DNA of 49,481 nt from Sneathiella sp. (GCA_021741195.1 JAIOYL010000005.1:1-49481), one strand, 5' to 3'; positions 1 to 8,194 are shown, counted from the first letter of the stretch. Program-made: numbers and translations. Notes: generated by a model not told the origin, from the sequence alone.

Positions 1-2
1 AT

Positions 3-551
3 GAAATCTGGGTCAGGGAGGGGAACCTGGCAACGGCGATTTCCGCCTCCTACGCCCTTCCTGGCCTGTTCTCTCCTCAGAAAATTGGCGACAGATGGCT
101 TATTGATGGCGCATTGACCAATCCGGTACCGGTTTCAGTCTGCCGCGCGCTTGGCGCCCGACTGGTGATTGCCATCAATCTGAACGCTGACGTTTTCGGC
201 ATGACGAATATCGGCGAGAGCGAAAGCGATTTCGTAATCGACGATAACGGCAAGAAGACGCGCGTTTTTCACGCCCGCTCTCCGCTCAATTTAATGAAAC
301 ACCGGTTCTTTGATAAATCGGGCGCAGAGCCAAGCATTTTCGGCGTCATGATGTCATCTTTAAATATAGTTCAGGACCGTTTGAGCCGTTCCCGTCTCGC
401 AGGCGACCCCCCGGACATCACGATTGCGCCAAGGCTGGCCCAATATGGCTTGCTGGATTTCAACAAGGCCAGTCAAATGATCACCGAAGGTGAAGCTGCA
501 ACGGAACGCTCGCTCACATTCCTCAAACATGCCATGGATGTTTTGTCCTGA
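3..551 (+). CDS. Patatin-like phospholipase, C-terminal part (5' end outside window)
   Basis: The reading frame is open from the left edge (base 3) to the TGA at 549-551, so this is the C-terminal ~180 residues of a longer protein. The stretch around 27-150 reads as the conserved core of bacterial patatin-like (RssA-type) acyl hydrolases, with a 'SYALPGLF' motif and the catalytic DGA motif (Asp-Gly-Ala at 105-113) that supplies the Asp of the Ser-Asp dyad. The GxSxG nucleophile elbow must lie upstream of the window. The likely role is hydrolysis of phospholipid or lysophospholipid acyl chains. It converges on the CBS gene with a 9-base gap. Substrate cannot be inferred. Confidence 0.88.
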   Translation, partial: EIWVREGNLATAISASYALPGLFSPQKIGDRWLIDGALTNPVPVSVCRALGARLVIAINLNADVFGMTNIGESESDFVIDDNGKKTRVFHARSPLNLMKHRFFDKSGAEPSIFGVMMSSLNIVQDRLSRSRLAGDPPDITIAPRLAQYGLLDFNKASQMITEGEAATERSLTFLKHAMDVLS

Positions 552-560
552 ACAACCGCA

Positions 561-992
561 TTACCCCGTCGCGATATAGTCCCGCAACGCTGCGGCTTCA
601 CGCTCGACTTCATCCATCCTGCTCTTGACCACGTCACCGATGGAGATAAATCCTACCAGCTTACCGTTTTCGAGAACCGGTAGATGACGGATGCGCTTCT
701 CCGTCATCAATGCCATGACATTATCGATCGTCTCTGAGGGGGTTGTGGTGACGAGGTTGGCGGTCATCAAATCTTCGGCTTTCAACTGGAGGCAACCGTC
801 CCCGCTTTCGGAAAGGCCACGGACAATATCCCGTTCCGACAAGACCCCGCGCAGGTTCCCCGCTTTATCGACGACAAGAACGGCGCCAATCCTTTTGGTC
901 CCCAGAATATTGGACACAGCGGAAATACTGTCGGACGGGGAAGCTGTAATAACGTCAAACCCTTTTGTTTTCAAAATACCAGCAACATTCAT
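561..992 (-). CDS. CBS-domain pair protein
   Basis: A 143-residue protein made almost entirely of two CBS domains (about residues 8-62 and 74-128), each carrying the usual 'GVLSERDIVRGL' and 'GFISIGDVVKSRM' ends. Stand-alone CBS pairs bind adenine nucleotides or NAD-type ligands and act as energy or redox sensors; the partner here is unknown. The short C-terminal tail (EVEREAAALRDYI) is typical of the small alphaproteobacterial CBS proteins. It starts at the ATG at 990-992. It is probably monocistronic, since rsmI on the same strand ends 120 bases upstream. Confidence 0.9.
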   Translation of the reverse strand: MNVAGILKTKGFDVITASPSDSISAVSNILGTKRIGAVLVVDKAGNLRGVLSERDIVRGLSESGDGCLQLKAEDLMTANLVTTTPSETIDNVMALMTEKRIRHLPVLENGKLVGFISIGDVVKSRMDEVEREAAALRDYIATG

Positions 993-1112
993 ACCGATTC
1001 TCCTTCTGAATAATCTGCCGGAAATCCACTCAACCGCCCCGCATTTCCGATTTTTCTAATTTACCAGATCGCTGTTTAAAACTCAAACATAACAGAACTT
1101 TTATCCTTGCAA

Positions 1113-1874
1113 TTACAATCCTCTGATTTGTATATCGGAATTGCCGGTTTCCACGTCAATATCTTCGTTGTCGCGATCAGCCGGACCAATGACAATTGTC
1201 ACTTCCCCCTTGATTTTTAGATCGGCGAATTTTTCAGCGAGATCTTCAAGCTGGCCGCGGTGGATATTTTCAAATTTCTTCGTGAGCTCTATGCAGACCG
1301 CCGCCCGCCGGTTACCGATACATTCCAGGGCAATTTTCAGGATTTTACCAACACGGAAAGGGGATTCGAAAAACACCAAAGCAGCTGGCGTTTCGGCAAA
1401 CGCCTTGAATACCTTGCGTTGGCGGCCAGGGCGGCGCGGCAGGAAACCTAAAAATGAGAACGCAGGTATCGGCAATCCGGAAACGGCCAGCGCCGTAATA
1501 ACCGCACTGGGCCCAGGCAGGGCTTCAACACGATAGCCATTCTCGATGGCCGCCGCCGCCGCCCGCTGTCCGGGATCACTAATGGCGGGCGCACCCGCAT
1601 CCGATGTCAGCCCGACAGATTTTCCGTCCCGCAGCAGAGACAAGATACGCCCGACCGCGCGGTCTTCATTATGCGCGTGACAGGCAAAAATAACCGGCGG
1701 ACTTGTAAGGGAATGCCGCTCAAATATTTTACGGGTATGGCGCGTATCCTCACATGCCAAGGCGTCGACGGTTTGCAGAATGCGCATCGCCCTGAGTGTA
1801 ATATCCTCAAGATTCCCGATGGGGGTCGGGATAAGGTATAGGGTCGGTTCGGCCTGAACGTCGATTTCTGTCAT
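1113..1874 (-). CDS. rsmI: 16S rRNA (cytidine1402-2'-O)-methyltransferase
   Basis: RsmI uses S-adenosylmethionine to methylate the 2'-OH of C1402 in the ribosomal decoding centre. The family signatures are in order: TPIGNLEDITLRA near the N terminus, CEDTRHTRK, LTSDAGAPAISDPG and LPGPSAVITALAVSGLP, then FLGFLPRR. I chose the ATG at 1872-1874 because a longer frame would run back into the LysR gene; an ATG at 1892 is the alternative. With 253 residues it is shorter than the roughly 280-residue norm: it ends soon after the 'KGEVTIVIGP' strand and lacks most of the usual C-terminal helical segment. It is the downstream neighbour of the LysR gene. Confidence 0.93.
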   Translation of the reverse strand: MTEIDVQAEPTLYLIPTPIGNLEDITLRAMRILQTVDALACEDTRHTRKIFERHSLTSPPVIFACHAHNEDRAVGRILSLLRDGKSVGLTSDAGAPAISDPGQRAAAAAIENGYRVEALPGPSAVITALAVSGLPIPAFSFLGFLPRRPGRQRKVFKAFAETPAALVFFESPFRVGKILKIALECIGNRRAAVCIELTKKFENIHRGQLEDLAEKFADLKIKGEVTIVIGPADRDNEDIDVETGNSDIQIRGL

Positions 1875-1933
1875 AAAGTAAGGATTAACCATATTCTCGA
1901 GCGGGACGCAATGCTCTGCTGAGGGTCCTGTTA

Positions 1934-2821
1934 TCACACCGCAGCCAGAATCTGCTCCCGCAACCAAACATTCGCCTTGGTCCGGTCGGTCGATATATGC
2001 CAATACAGATGCAGATCGAGGTTAGGAATCGCGAGAGGAAGCGGAAATACGCGGCAATCATACATTCGCGAGAGCAGCAATGGCGCTGTTAGCGCGAATT
2101 CCGCTCGCTGTAGCATGTGAAAAGCGGCCTGATAATGCTGCAGGCGTATTGCAATCTGCCGCGATGATCCCTGCTTACTAAGCTCAACATCAACTATTCC
2201 GCCCCCTTGCTGGCGCGATGAAACCAGAATATGGGCCATCTCAAGATAATCACCAATCGAGAGTTCCATCTTTTCTGCCAGAGGGTGACCCCGTCCCACG
2301 ACGCATACCTGCTCATCCGACATCAGCTTGACCTGCATCAATTGAGAGGTTGCGAGAAGCGGAATATCAACGGCGAAATCGATCTCTCCGAGTGATAGTT
2401 TCTTCGCAATAGAGCGGCGGGGAACATAAAAGGCCTGTACCTTCATCATCGGTGCCGACCGATGTAGCCTTTCGACAAGGGATGGCAATAATATGGTCTC
2501 ACCGATATCACCAATGGCAATTTTGACAGTTTTTTCCGATGTGGCGGGTTCAAATTCTTCCTCAGCACTGATTCCCGATTGCAATAACCGGAGCGCCTGA
2601 CGGACGGGACCGATCATCTTTTGCGCCATCGGGGTCGGGTTCATCTTTTTGCCGGCATGAATAAATAGCGGATCATCAAGCCGTTCGCGGAGGCGCGCGA
2701 GAGTATTACTGACGGCCGGCTGAGTCACATTGAGAACCTGTGCCGCCTGGGTCAGGTTGCCATGCGTGTATATCGCCTCGAACGCGACAAATAAGTTCAG
2801 GTCAAAATTCTGTAATCTCAT
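1934..2821 (-). CDS. LysR-family transcriptional regulator
   Basis: A 295-residue LTTR with an N-terminal winged helix-turn-helix (residues ~6-65; 'NLTQAAQVLNVTQPAVSNTLARLRERL', 'DDPLF') and a substrate-binding domain (~90-290). It is divergent from the acyl-CoA dehydrogenase gene at 2936, and the 114-base gap holds a 14-base perfect palindrome, so it probably controls itself and that gene; this is inference from context. It starts at the ATG at 2819-2821. The inducer is unknown; a CoA-ester or fatty-acid intermediate would fit its neighbours. Confidence 0.93.
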   Translation of the reverse strand: MRLQNFDLNLFVAFEAIYTHGNLTQAAQVLNVTQPAVSNTLARLRERLDDPLFIHAGKKMNPTPMAQKMIGPVRQALRLLQSGISAEEEFEPATSEKTVKIAIGDIGETILLPSLVERLHRSAPMMKVQAFYVPRRSIAKKLSLGEIDFAVDIPLLATSQLMQVKLMSDEQVCVVGRGHPLAEKMELSIGDYLEMAHILVSSRQQGGGIVDVELSKQGSSRQIAIRLQHYQAAFHMLQRAEFALTAPLLLSRMYDCRVFPLPLAIPNLDLHLYWHISTDRTKANVWLREQILAAV

Positions 2822-2823
2822 CC

Positions 2824-2837
2824 AAATGATATCATTT
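2824..2837. promoter_or_regulatory. Palindromic operator candidate between LysR gene and acyl-CoA dehydrogenase
   Basis: AAATGATATCATTT is a perfect 14-base palindrome three bases in front of the LysR start codon. Its position suggests autoregulation by the LysR protein. A second ATATCAT copy follows at 2852-2858. The link to LysR is inference. Confidence 0.4.
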
Positions 2838-2935
2838 TTGTGAATGGTTTAATATCATACGAATAAATTTCAATGATTACAAATTTTTCTCTAAACTCCC
2901 GGAACTGCCCACCTGACAATTGAGGGAACAATGCA

Positions 2936-4147
2936 ATGAATTTTTCTTTTACCGACAAGGTCGATAGCCTGGTAGCGCGCGTCGAAGCCTTTATGGATGA
3001 TAATGTCTACCCTGCGGAGCAGGAATACCATGACTATATTGAAGGATCGGCAAACCGTTGGGTCATTCCGCCGGTTATGGAAACACTCAAAGAAAAGGCG
3101 AAAGCGGCGGGGTTATGGAACCTGTTTCTGGCGGAATTTGAAGACTATGGTGCAGGCCTGAGCAATCTGGAATATGCGCCGCTTGCTGAAATCATGGGAC
3201 GCTCGATGATTGGCTCTGAGGCCTTTAACTGCAGCGCGCCCGACACCGGCAATATGGAGGTGCTCGCCCGCTACGGCACCCAGCCGCAGCGTGATGAATG
3301 GCTGGTGCCGCTTCTTAACGGAGAAATCCGTTCCGCCTTTGCGATGACCGAGCCAGCCGTGGCCTCTTCCGATGCGACGAACATTCAATGCACGATCGAT
3401 AAACAGGACAATGAATATGTGATCAATGGCCGGAAATGGTGGACATCGGGCGCCCCCGATCCCCGTTGCAAGATCATGATCGTGATGGGCAAAACAGATG
3501 TCAACGCGCCGCGCCATTCCCAGCAATCGCAGATACTGGTTCCGGTAGATACGAAAGGCGTCACCATCGTCCGGCCGCTCAAGGTTTTCGGCTCCGACGA
3601 CGCGCCGCATGGTCATGCGGAGATTCTGTTCGAGAATGTCCGGGTGCCGGCATCCAATCTGATCGGTGGCGAAGGCGAAGGTTTCGCCATCGCGCAAGGG
3701 CGCCTTGGCCCCGGCCGGATTCATCACTGCATGCGTCTGATCGGCTGCGCACAACGGGCGCTGGAGTTGATGTGCGCCCGCGCCGAGAGCCGGGTCGCCT
3801 TCGGCAGGAAGCTGAGCGAGCAGGGATCGGTTCGCGAAGATATCGCCAAATCCATCTGCGAAATTGAGCAGGCCCGCCTCCTGACCCTGAAAGCCGCCGC
3901 GCGGATGGATGATGTTTCCTACAAGGAGGCCCGCGACCTGATCGCCATGATCAAGATTGTCGCCCCGACCATGGCCCAGACTGTCATTGACCGGGCTATC
4001 CAGGTGCATGGCGCGATGGGCCTGAGCCAGGATACTTTCCTCGCCGAGGCTTTCGCCTACGCCCGCACGGTACGGCTCGCGGACGGGCCGGATCAGGTGC
4101 ATATGTCGTCGCTCGGCAAGCAGATAGTTGGCCGCTATGCCGCGTGA
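2936..4147 (+). CDS. Acyl-CoA dehydrogenase (ACAD10/11-like)
   Basis: A 403-residue FAD flavoprotein that would alpha,beta-desaturate an acyl-CoA and pass electrons to ETF. Visible family elements are the [16 protein letters not shown] segment (FAD/substrate binding, ~residues 134-150), [10 protein letters not shown], the [22 protein letters not shown] region, RVAFGRKL, and the C-terminal [13 protein letters not shown]. In place of the YEGT catalytic Glu of short/medium-chain enzymes there is 'ADGPDQVH', with Asp at that position, as in the ACAD10/11 group. It starts at the ATG at 2936. It is followed by a thioesterase gene, which suggests one operon. The substrate is unknown. Confidence 0.93.
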   Translation: MNFSFTDKVDSLVARVEAFMDDNVYPAEQEYHDYIEGSANRWVIPPVMETLKEKAKAAGLWNLFLAEFEDYGAGLSNLEYAPLAEIMGRSMIGSEAFNCSAPDTGNMEVLARYGTQPQRDEWLVPLLNGEIRSAFAMTEPAVASSDATNIQCTIDKQDNEYVINGRKWWTSGAPDPRCKIMIVMGKTDVNAPRHSQQSQILVPVDTKGVTIVRPLKVFGSDDAPHGHAEILFENVRVPASNLIGGEGEGFAIAQGRLGPGRIHHCMRLIGCAQRALELMCARAESRVAFGRKLSEQGSVREDIAKSICEIEQARLLTLKAAARMDDVSYKEARDLIAMIKIVAPTMAQTVIDRAIQVHGAMGLSQDTFLAEAFAYARTVRLADGPDQVHMSSLGKQIVGRYAA

Positions 4148-4157
4148 TGACAGACGC

Positions 4158-4583
4158 ATGGACAAAAATGAGGAGGGTCTTGCAAGACCCTCCGACTTCC
4201 TGCCTTTCCTGCCTTTCGTAAAAAGTCACGGCGTGCGCATTCTGGAGGAGGTCCCCGGCAGTATTGTGATCGAGGCGCCTTTTCAGGAAGCGCTGTCGAC
4301 ACCGCCGGATCTTTTTCCCGCATCAGTCGTCGGTACGATTGGCGATATCGCGGCGGTGAGTTCCTGCCACTCCCTTCTTCCCAACGGCTGGGCTTGCGCC
4401 ACTCTCGACTTCACGGTCAAGATGACCGGTCAGGCGCGGGGGGAGAAATTGATCGCGCGCGGCCGCGTCCTGCAGAACGGGCGGACGCTCTCCGTTGGCA
4501 TTGCCGACGTCTACGCCGTTGCGGGAGGGGAAGAAAAACTCTGCGGGGCTGTTATCGCGTCAACCCGCAATTTCCGATTGTAG
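4158..4583 (+). CDS. PaaI-family (hotdog) thioesterase
   Basis: About 141 residues with the hotdog-fold pattern of PaaI-like acyl-CoA thioesterases: an N-terminal 'LPFLPFVKSHGVRILEEVPG', the helix 'SVVGTIGDIAAVSSC', and the strands 'ATLDFTVKMTGQARGEKLIARGRVL'. I took the ATG at 4158, ten bases after the acyl-CoA dehydrogenase stop; longer starts at 4128 or 4137 would overlap that gene. It probably hydrolyses a CoA thioester made in the same pathway. It converges on the MaoC gene, with only 5 bases between the stops. Confidence 0.85.
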   Translation: MDKNEEGLARPSDFLPFLPFVKSHGVRILEEVPGSIVIEAPFQEALSTPPDLFPASVVGTIGDIAAVSSCHSLLPNGWACATLDFTVKMTGQARGEKLIARGRVLQNGRTLSVGIADVYAVAGGEEKLCGAVIASTRNFRL

Positions 4584-4588
4584 GGGAT

Positions 4589-5071
4589 TTACGCCGGGTG
4601 GCGGCGGACAAGGTACCGCTGCTCGCCTTCCAGCACCAGCTCCCGCCGCTGATTGTGAATTGTCGAACGGACTGTCACAACGCCGGTCGTTCTCTGTTCC
4701 TTCAGCGCCGTAATCACCAGTTCCGGATAGACCGTATCGCCGTAATACACCGGTCCCAGAAATTTCGACGACTGATCGATAAAGGCAATCAGCGACTCGC
4801 CAATCACATGGGGGAAAATGCCCGCGCCCGACGCCGTCTGGATAAGAACCTGGAAACCATGAGCGAGCAATTCCGGATGCCCCTGGGACTTGCAGTATTC
4901 GACATCATAATGGATCGGGTGGTTATCTCCGGAAGCTGCCTGAAAAGCCGAGAAATTGGCATCGCGAAGGGTCCGTGAGGGGATATAGAATCGCTGGCCA
5001 ACAGACAAATCCTCAAAATAGCTTGCCTCGGCAAATTTATGATTTTCCGGTAAAAATTGCTCATCATTCAT
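4589..5071 (-). CDS. MaoC-family (hotdog) dehydratase
   Basis: 160 residues. The (R)-hydratase/MaoC signature 'FQAASGDNHPIHYDVEYCKSQG' contains the Asp...His pair used by R-specific enoyl-CoA hydratases, followed by 'LLAHGFQVLIQTA' and 'FLGPVYYGDTVYPELVIT'. It probably adds water to an enoyl-CoA. It starts at the ATG at 5069-5071, with no same-strand partner nearby. With the acyl-CoA dehydrogenase and thioesterase it forms a small acyl-CoA neighbourhood, although it is transcribed on the opposite strand. Confidence 0.88.
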   Translation of the reverse strand: MNDEQFLPENHKFAEASYFEDLSVGQRFYIPSRTLRDANFSAFQAASGDNHPIHYDVEYCKSQGHPELLAHGFQVLIQTASGAGIFPHVIGESLIAFIDQSSKFLGPVYYGDTVYPELVITALKEQRTTGVVTVRSTIHNQRRELVLEGEQRYLVRRHPA

Positions 5072-5179
5072 CTCGCGCTCCGCTTGTTGTTCAAGTCTTT
5101 TTTATCATTGCCCCGTTTATTTCGGGGTATTGTCTCGCTATAGTCGTCCGGTATTCATTTAATCGCAAGGACTGATCTC

Positions 5180-5647
5180 ATGAAGGGCGACGCAACAATT
5201 ATCAAGCATCTCAACGTTATTCTTAAAAACGAGCTGACAGCGATCAACCAGTATTTCCTTCATGCCCGCATGCTCGAGGATTGGGGCCTTAAAGAGCTCG
5301 GCGAGAAGGTATATGACGAATCCATCGATGAAATGAAGCATGCGGACAAACTGGTCAAGCGCGTGCTTTTTCTGGAAGGCCTACCGAACCTGCAGGATCT
5401 CGGCAAGCTGCTGATCGGCGAGGATGTGAAGGAAATTCTGGAATGCGATCTCAAAATCGAGCATGCTGGTCATAAGGACCTCAAGGCTGCCATAAAAGAC
5501 TGCGAAACCAAGCAGGACTATGTGTCGCGGGAACTACTGGCGGATATTCTGGAAGCGGAAGAAGAGCATATCGACTGGCTGGAAACCCAGCTCGGCTTGA
5601 TTGAAAAAATGGGAATACAGAATTACGTGCAATCGCAAACTTTCTGA
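5180..5647 (+). CDS. bfr: Bacterioferritin
   Basis: 155 residues, the normal size for haem-containing bacterioferritin, which oxidises Fe(II) and stores ferric iron in a 24-mer shell. All ferroxidase ligands are in register: Glu18, Glu51, His54, Glu94, Glu127, His130. Met52, the haem-bridging ligand, is present. It starts at ATG 5180 with AAGGA eight bases upstream. It is followed by bfd, which releases the stored iron. Confidence 0.97.
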   Translation: MKGDATIIKHLNVILKNELTAINQYFLHARMLEDWGLKELGEKVYDESIDEMKHADKLVKRVLFLEGLPNLQDLGKLLIGEDVKEILECDLKIEHAGHKDLKAAIKDCETKQDYVSRELLADILEAEEEHIDWLETQLGLIEKMGIQNYVQSQTF

Positions 5648-5704
5648 TCTGATACACGCAGACAGTAAGTTTCCAAGAAACAAGCGCTCGCATATCTACG
5701 CTAT

Positions 5705-5748
5705 TGACAATCATTCGCATAATACCTAGTTATTGGAAATGATTGGCA
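5705..5748. promoter_or_regulatory. Inverted iron-box-like motif upstream of bfd
   Basis: TGACAATCATTCGC (5705-5718) and its near mirror GGAAATGATTGGCA (5735-5748) form an inverted pair in the bfr-bfd gap. The CAATCATT/AATGATTG core resembles the AT-rich repeats bound by Fur/Irr-type regulators. Bfd genes are usually induced by iron starvation, so this is a plausible Fur-family operator; no binding evidence exists here. Confidence 0.5.
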
Positions 5749-5770
5749 CTTTTAGCTGTGGAATTTTTGA

Positions 5771-5962
5771 ATGTATATCTGCCTATGTAACGCATTGACG
5801 GATCGGGATGTAAAATCCGCAGTTTCTTTGGGCGCGCAACGCATTGCCAATGTCTATGAAATGCTGGGTGCTGCGCCGCAATGCGCCAAATGCTCCACCC
5901 ATATCCGGGACATTATTCGCGAAACAACGGATGCCGGAATGGCGCCGATGGTTCGTCGCTAA
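5771..5962 (+). CDS. bfd: Bacterioferritin-associated ferredoxin
   Basis: A 63-residue [2Fe-2S] protein with the BFD cysteine pattern Cys4, Cys6, Cys38 and Cys41 (CLC...CAKC). It docks on bacterioferritin and delivers electrons to reduce the stored ferric core. The gene sits 123 bases after bfr but has its own likely promoter region, so storage and release can be controlled separately. It starts at ATG 5771. Confidence 0.95.
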   Translation: MYICLCNALTDRDVKSAVSLGAQRIANVYEMLGAAPQCAKCSTHIRDIIRETTDAGMAPMVRR

Positions 5963-5998
5963 AGCAAATCTCATTTTAAAAGAATCAGGAAGAAATTT

Positions 5999-6023
5999 CC
6001 CTCGCCCTTTCTGGGAGCGAGGG
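5999..6023. terminator. Hairpin between convergent bfd and NMO genes
   Basis: CCCTCGC (5999-6005) and GCGAGGG (6017-6023) form a perfect 7-base-pair stem with an 11-base loop between two convergent stops. There is no clear T-run on either side, so it is a weak intrinsic terminator or a 3'-end stabiliser. Confidence 0.4.
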
Positions 6024-6034
6024 ATTGTATCAGT

Positions 6035-7006
6035 CTAAAGGGCCTTATTATTAATTTCAGCCTTGGCCTCGGCATACTGTTCTTTTAATCGGTCTACATA
6101 CTCTTTGACTGTCGGTACGTCTTTGACGCTGCCTATTCCCTGACCTGAACCCCATATATCCTTCCAGGCCTTGGATTTCCCTGTCCCACCACTTCCGAAA
6201 TTCATTCGGCTCTTGTCGGCGCCGGGCAAGTTTTCCGGATCGAGCCCGGCCTTCACCACACTGGGACGCAAATAATTGCCGTGAACGCCAGTGAAAGTGT
6301 TGGTATAAAGAATGTCTTCACCGGCGCTCTCCACGATCATGTTCTTGTACTCTTCGACCGCATTTGCTTCTTTTGTGGCAATAAAGGCGCTTCCCATATA
6401 GGCAAGATCGGCCCCCATCGCTTGAGCCGCCAAGATTGACCGCCCATTGGCAATCGCACCGGAGAGGGCAATCGGGCCATCAAAAAACTGGCGAACTTCC
6501 GATACAAGCGCAAAAGGACTTAAGCGTCCGGCATGACCGCCCGCACCAGCGCAGACAAGTATCAGCCCGTCAACGCCAGCTTCCAACGCCTTTTCAGCGT
6601 GGCGAATGGTTGTCACGTCATGCAGGATAATGCCGCCATAAGAATGAATCGCCTTCACGATTTCGTTCGGCGCCCTGAGGCTCGTAATGATGATCGGCAC
6701 CTCATGCTTCACACAAAGTTCAACGTCCTCACTTAACCTGGAATTTGACGCATGAACAATCTGGTTGACAGCAAAGGGGGCAACTTTCTTGCCGGGGTTC
6801 GCGGCGGCATATTCTGCAAGTTCGGACTTGATGCGGTACAACCACTCATCAAGCTGCGAAATCGGCCGGGCGTTCAGTGCGGGGAATGAACCGACAATGC
6901 CTTCCTTGCACTGAGCGATGACTAGCTCCGGAGCGGAAACGATGAACATCGGCGATGCAATAACAGGAAGAGACAAGCGCCCTTCCAGTACGGCTGGCAT
7001 TGACAT
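6035..7006 (-). CDS. Nitronate monooxygenase / 2-nitropropane dioxygenase-like flavoprotein
   Basis: 323 residues of the FMN-dependent NMO TIM-barrel family. Landmarks are the N-terminal 'LPVIASPMFIVS', 'PFAVNQIVH', 'DGLILVCAGAGGHAG' (substrate and FMN-phosphate region), 'PIALSGAIANGRS' and 'GADLAYMGSAFIATKE'. Family members oxidise alkyl nitronates, but many are general FMN oxidoreductases linked to lipid or aromatic catabolism. It starts at the ATG at 7004-7006. Its upstream spacer holds TGACA/TGTCA palindromes that could bind a local repressor. It belongs to the CAGAGGHAG subgroup; its substrate is unknown. Confidence 0.9.
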   Translation of the reverse strand: MSMPAVLEGRLSLPVIASPMFIVSAPELVIAQCKEGIVGSFPALNARPISQLDEWLYRIKSELAEYAAANPGKKVAPFAVNQIVHASNSRLSEDVELCVKHEVPIIITSLRAPNEIVKAIHSYGGIILHDVTTIRHAEKALEAGVDGLILVCAGAGGHAGRLSPFALVSEVRQFFDGPIALSGAIANGRSILAAQAMGADLAYMGSAFIATKEANAVEEYKNMIVESAGEDILYTNTFTGVHGNYLRPSVVKAGLDPENLPGADKSRMNFGSGGTGKSKAWKDIWGSGQGIGSVKDVPTVKEYVDRLKEQYAEAKAEINNKAL

Positions 7007-7517
7007 TTAAAGGGAGACTCCCGCAACATTTTGATGATTTGGCCAGGCCTGGATCTTGCGCCCAGTTACCCGGCTTGGGCAGATTATTAGCAGGATTTTT
7101 TAAAGATGACAAATTGTCATTTTTGACAAAATTTCATTTTTTATGTTCGCACCTGCGGCATTATTGCGAAAAATCCTTGAAAAACAGAATATTATTGCTT
7201 TCATGCAAGAATAAAAAAATATTCACTTCCCATGAAAGATCTTCGTATTTTGTCAGAACAAAAGGCCAATTTTTCAATTTTTGTCGATTTTTGATTCTCC
7301 ACCAGTGGCGCCTAAACAGTTTTTGAGGCGAGCTTCGATCCGGTAGCCAATCTTTCCCGGTACCGGAACCATCTTGCCGTTCAGGCTCAATCCCGGACCG
7401 GCGCCCAAATCGGCAATTTCCTCGAAAGCCAGTTGTTTCAACGGATAGCATGAGCCTATCCGCTTTGGCATAAAGACTGCATACAGATTTACAAATCTAT
7501 TTATTCAGGAGAGACAT
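7007..7517. other. AT-rich spacer with palindromes, no convincing gene
   Basis: A 511-base gap between the divergent NMO and PilZ genes. Bases 7090-7300 are very AT-rich. They hold the palindrome TGACA-AAT-TGTCA (7107-7119), an extra TGACA (7124-7128), and TTTTGTCAGAACAAAA further on (about 7247-7262), all candidates for operators of the NMO gene. Bases 7300-7471 are GC-richer and open on the minus strand for 65 codons (stop at 7274). The 65-residue product matches nothing I recognise, and I do not call it a gene. Confidence 0.5.
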
Positions 7518-7868
7518 GTGCTGCAAACCGATACTACAAACCAATCTGTGTCCAACCGTTTTGAAAAGCGTGGCGCCTTTCGCGTCTCGAACCCGGTCTT
7601 GAGCGTTGAGATTGACGGGATAAAATTTTCGACAGAAAATTGGTCGCTGAACGGCCTGTTGCTAAACGGGGTTCCCGATCCATGTAAATTGGATACGCTT
7701 GTTGAAGGAATAGTCGGCCCGATTGGTTCCGCCGAGATGTGCCGCTTTGGCGGCCGTATCGTCCGGCTCGATCAGAATACCATGACGACAGCCATTGAAC
7801 TTGACGAGCAAAGCGCAGACGTCGCCGCGTTACTGCCGCTCTGGGTATTGAAATATGGAGCCCGTTAG
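7518..7868 (+). CDS. PilZ-domain protein
   Basis: 116 residues consisting of one PilZ domain, the c-di-GMP receptor fold. The RxxxR motif is present as 'RGAFR' (~residues 19-23) and the (D/N)xSxxG motif as 'NWSLNG' (~41-46), both needed to bind c-di-GMP. The start is a GTG at 7518 preceded by AGGAGAG. Single-domain PilZ proteins commonly tune motility or polysaccharide output, but no partner is encoded next to it. It is followed by the riboswitch promoter on the same strand. Confidence 0.82.
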   Translation: MLQTDTTNQSVSNRFEKRGAFRVSNPVLSVEIDGIKFSTENWSLNGLLLNGVPDPCKLDTLVEGIVGPIGSAEMCRFGGRIVRLDQNTMTTAIELDEQSADVAALLPLWVLKYGAR

Positions 7869-7890
7869 GTCGTGTTTTCGTAACGAAGGC

Positions 7891-7920
7891 TTGACAGGAG
7901 CTGGCGTCAATTCCTATGGT
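7891..7920 (+). promoter_or_regulatory. Sigma70-type promoter for the glycine riboswitch transcript
   Basis: TTGACA at 7891-7896 and TATGGT at 7915-7920 with an 18-base spacer. A start near 7927 would give a leader beginning about 30 bases before the first aptamer. Confidence 0.6.
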
Positions 7921-7959
7921 TGATTTTGACTGTCGGCATTACGCTGACATATCTTTAAA

Positions 7960-8140
7960 TCCCTGACGGGAGAGACCGGCGTTGCCGGCGCCGAAGGAGC
8001 AACCGCCCCGGAAACTCTCAGGCACATGTACGGTCAGGGATAAGAGGCTCTGGAGAGAATGCGTAAAGTCAGCGTGGCGCATCACCGAAGAGGTAAGCTG
8101 GAAAATTCCGGCGTAATCTTTCAGGTACCCGGACAGAGGG
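7960..8140 (+). promoter_or_regulatory. Tandem glycine riboswitch (two aptamers)
   Basis: Two consecutive glycine (gcvT-type) aptamers. Aptamer 1 is closed by TCCCTGAC (7960-7967) and GTCAGGGA (8033-8040) and holds the conserved 'GGGAGAG', 'GCCGAAGGAGCAA' and 'ACTCTCAGGCA' elements. Aptamer 2 is closed by CTCTG (8048-8052) and CAGAG (8134-8138), with 'GGAGAGA', 'CACCGAAGAGGTAAGC' and 'ATCTTTCAGGTACC'. Such tandems respond to glycine and usually switch expression on. It lies in the leader of the L-serine dehydratase gene. Confidence 0.95.
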
Positions 8141-8193
8141 GGCATCGTTTAACGCATTGGTGAAATTCACCAGAGTGAGGAAGGGTGCCTGAA
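8120..8193 (+). promoter_or_regulatory. Candidate expression platform: aptamer-2 strand pairs with the ribosome-binding site
   Basis: TTCAGGTACCC (8120-8130), part of the conserved core of aptamer 2, is complementary to GGGTGCCTGAA (8183-8193) over 11 positions with one G-U pair. The second strand runs from the Shine-Dalgarno region up to two bases before the ATG at 8195. The two folds are mutually exclusive, which predicts that glycine binding frees the ribosome-binding site. No U-run terminator is visible between aptamer and gene. Confidence 0.55.
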
Positions 8194-8194
8194 T

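Noticed and set aside
3113-4165. A 350-codon open frame on the minus strand opposite the acyl-CoA dehydrogenase
   Set aside because: It lies wholly within a well-supported gene, and its product has no domain pattern. It is a shadow of GC-rich codon use.
7274-7471. A 65-codon minus-strand frame in the NMO/PilZ gap
   Set aside because: Base composition there is gene-like, but the product matches no family, the start lacks a convincing ribosome-binding site, and the end runs into AT-rich DNA. It may be a gene remnant.
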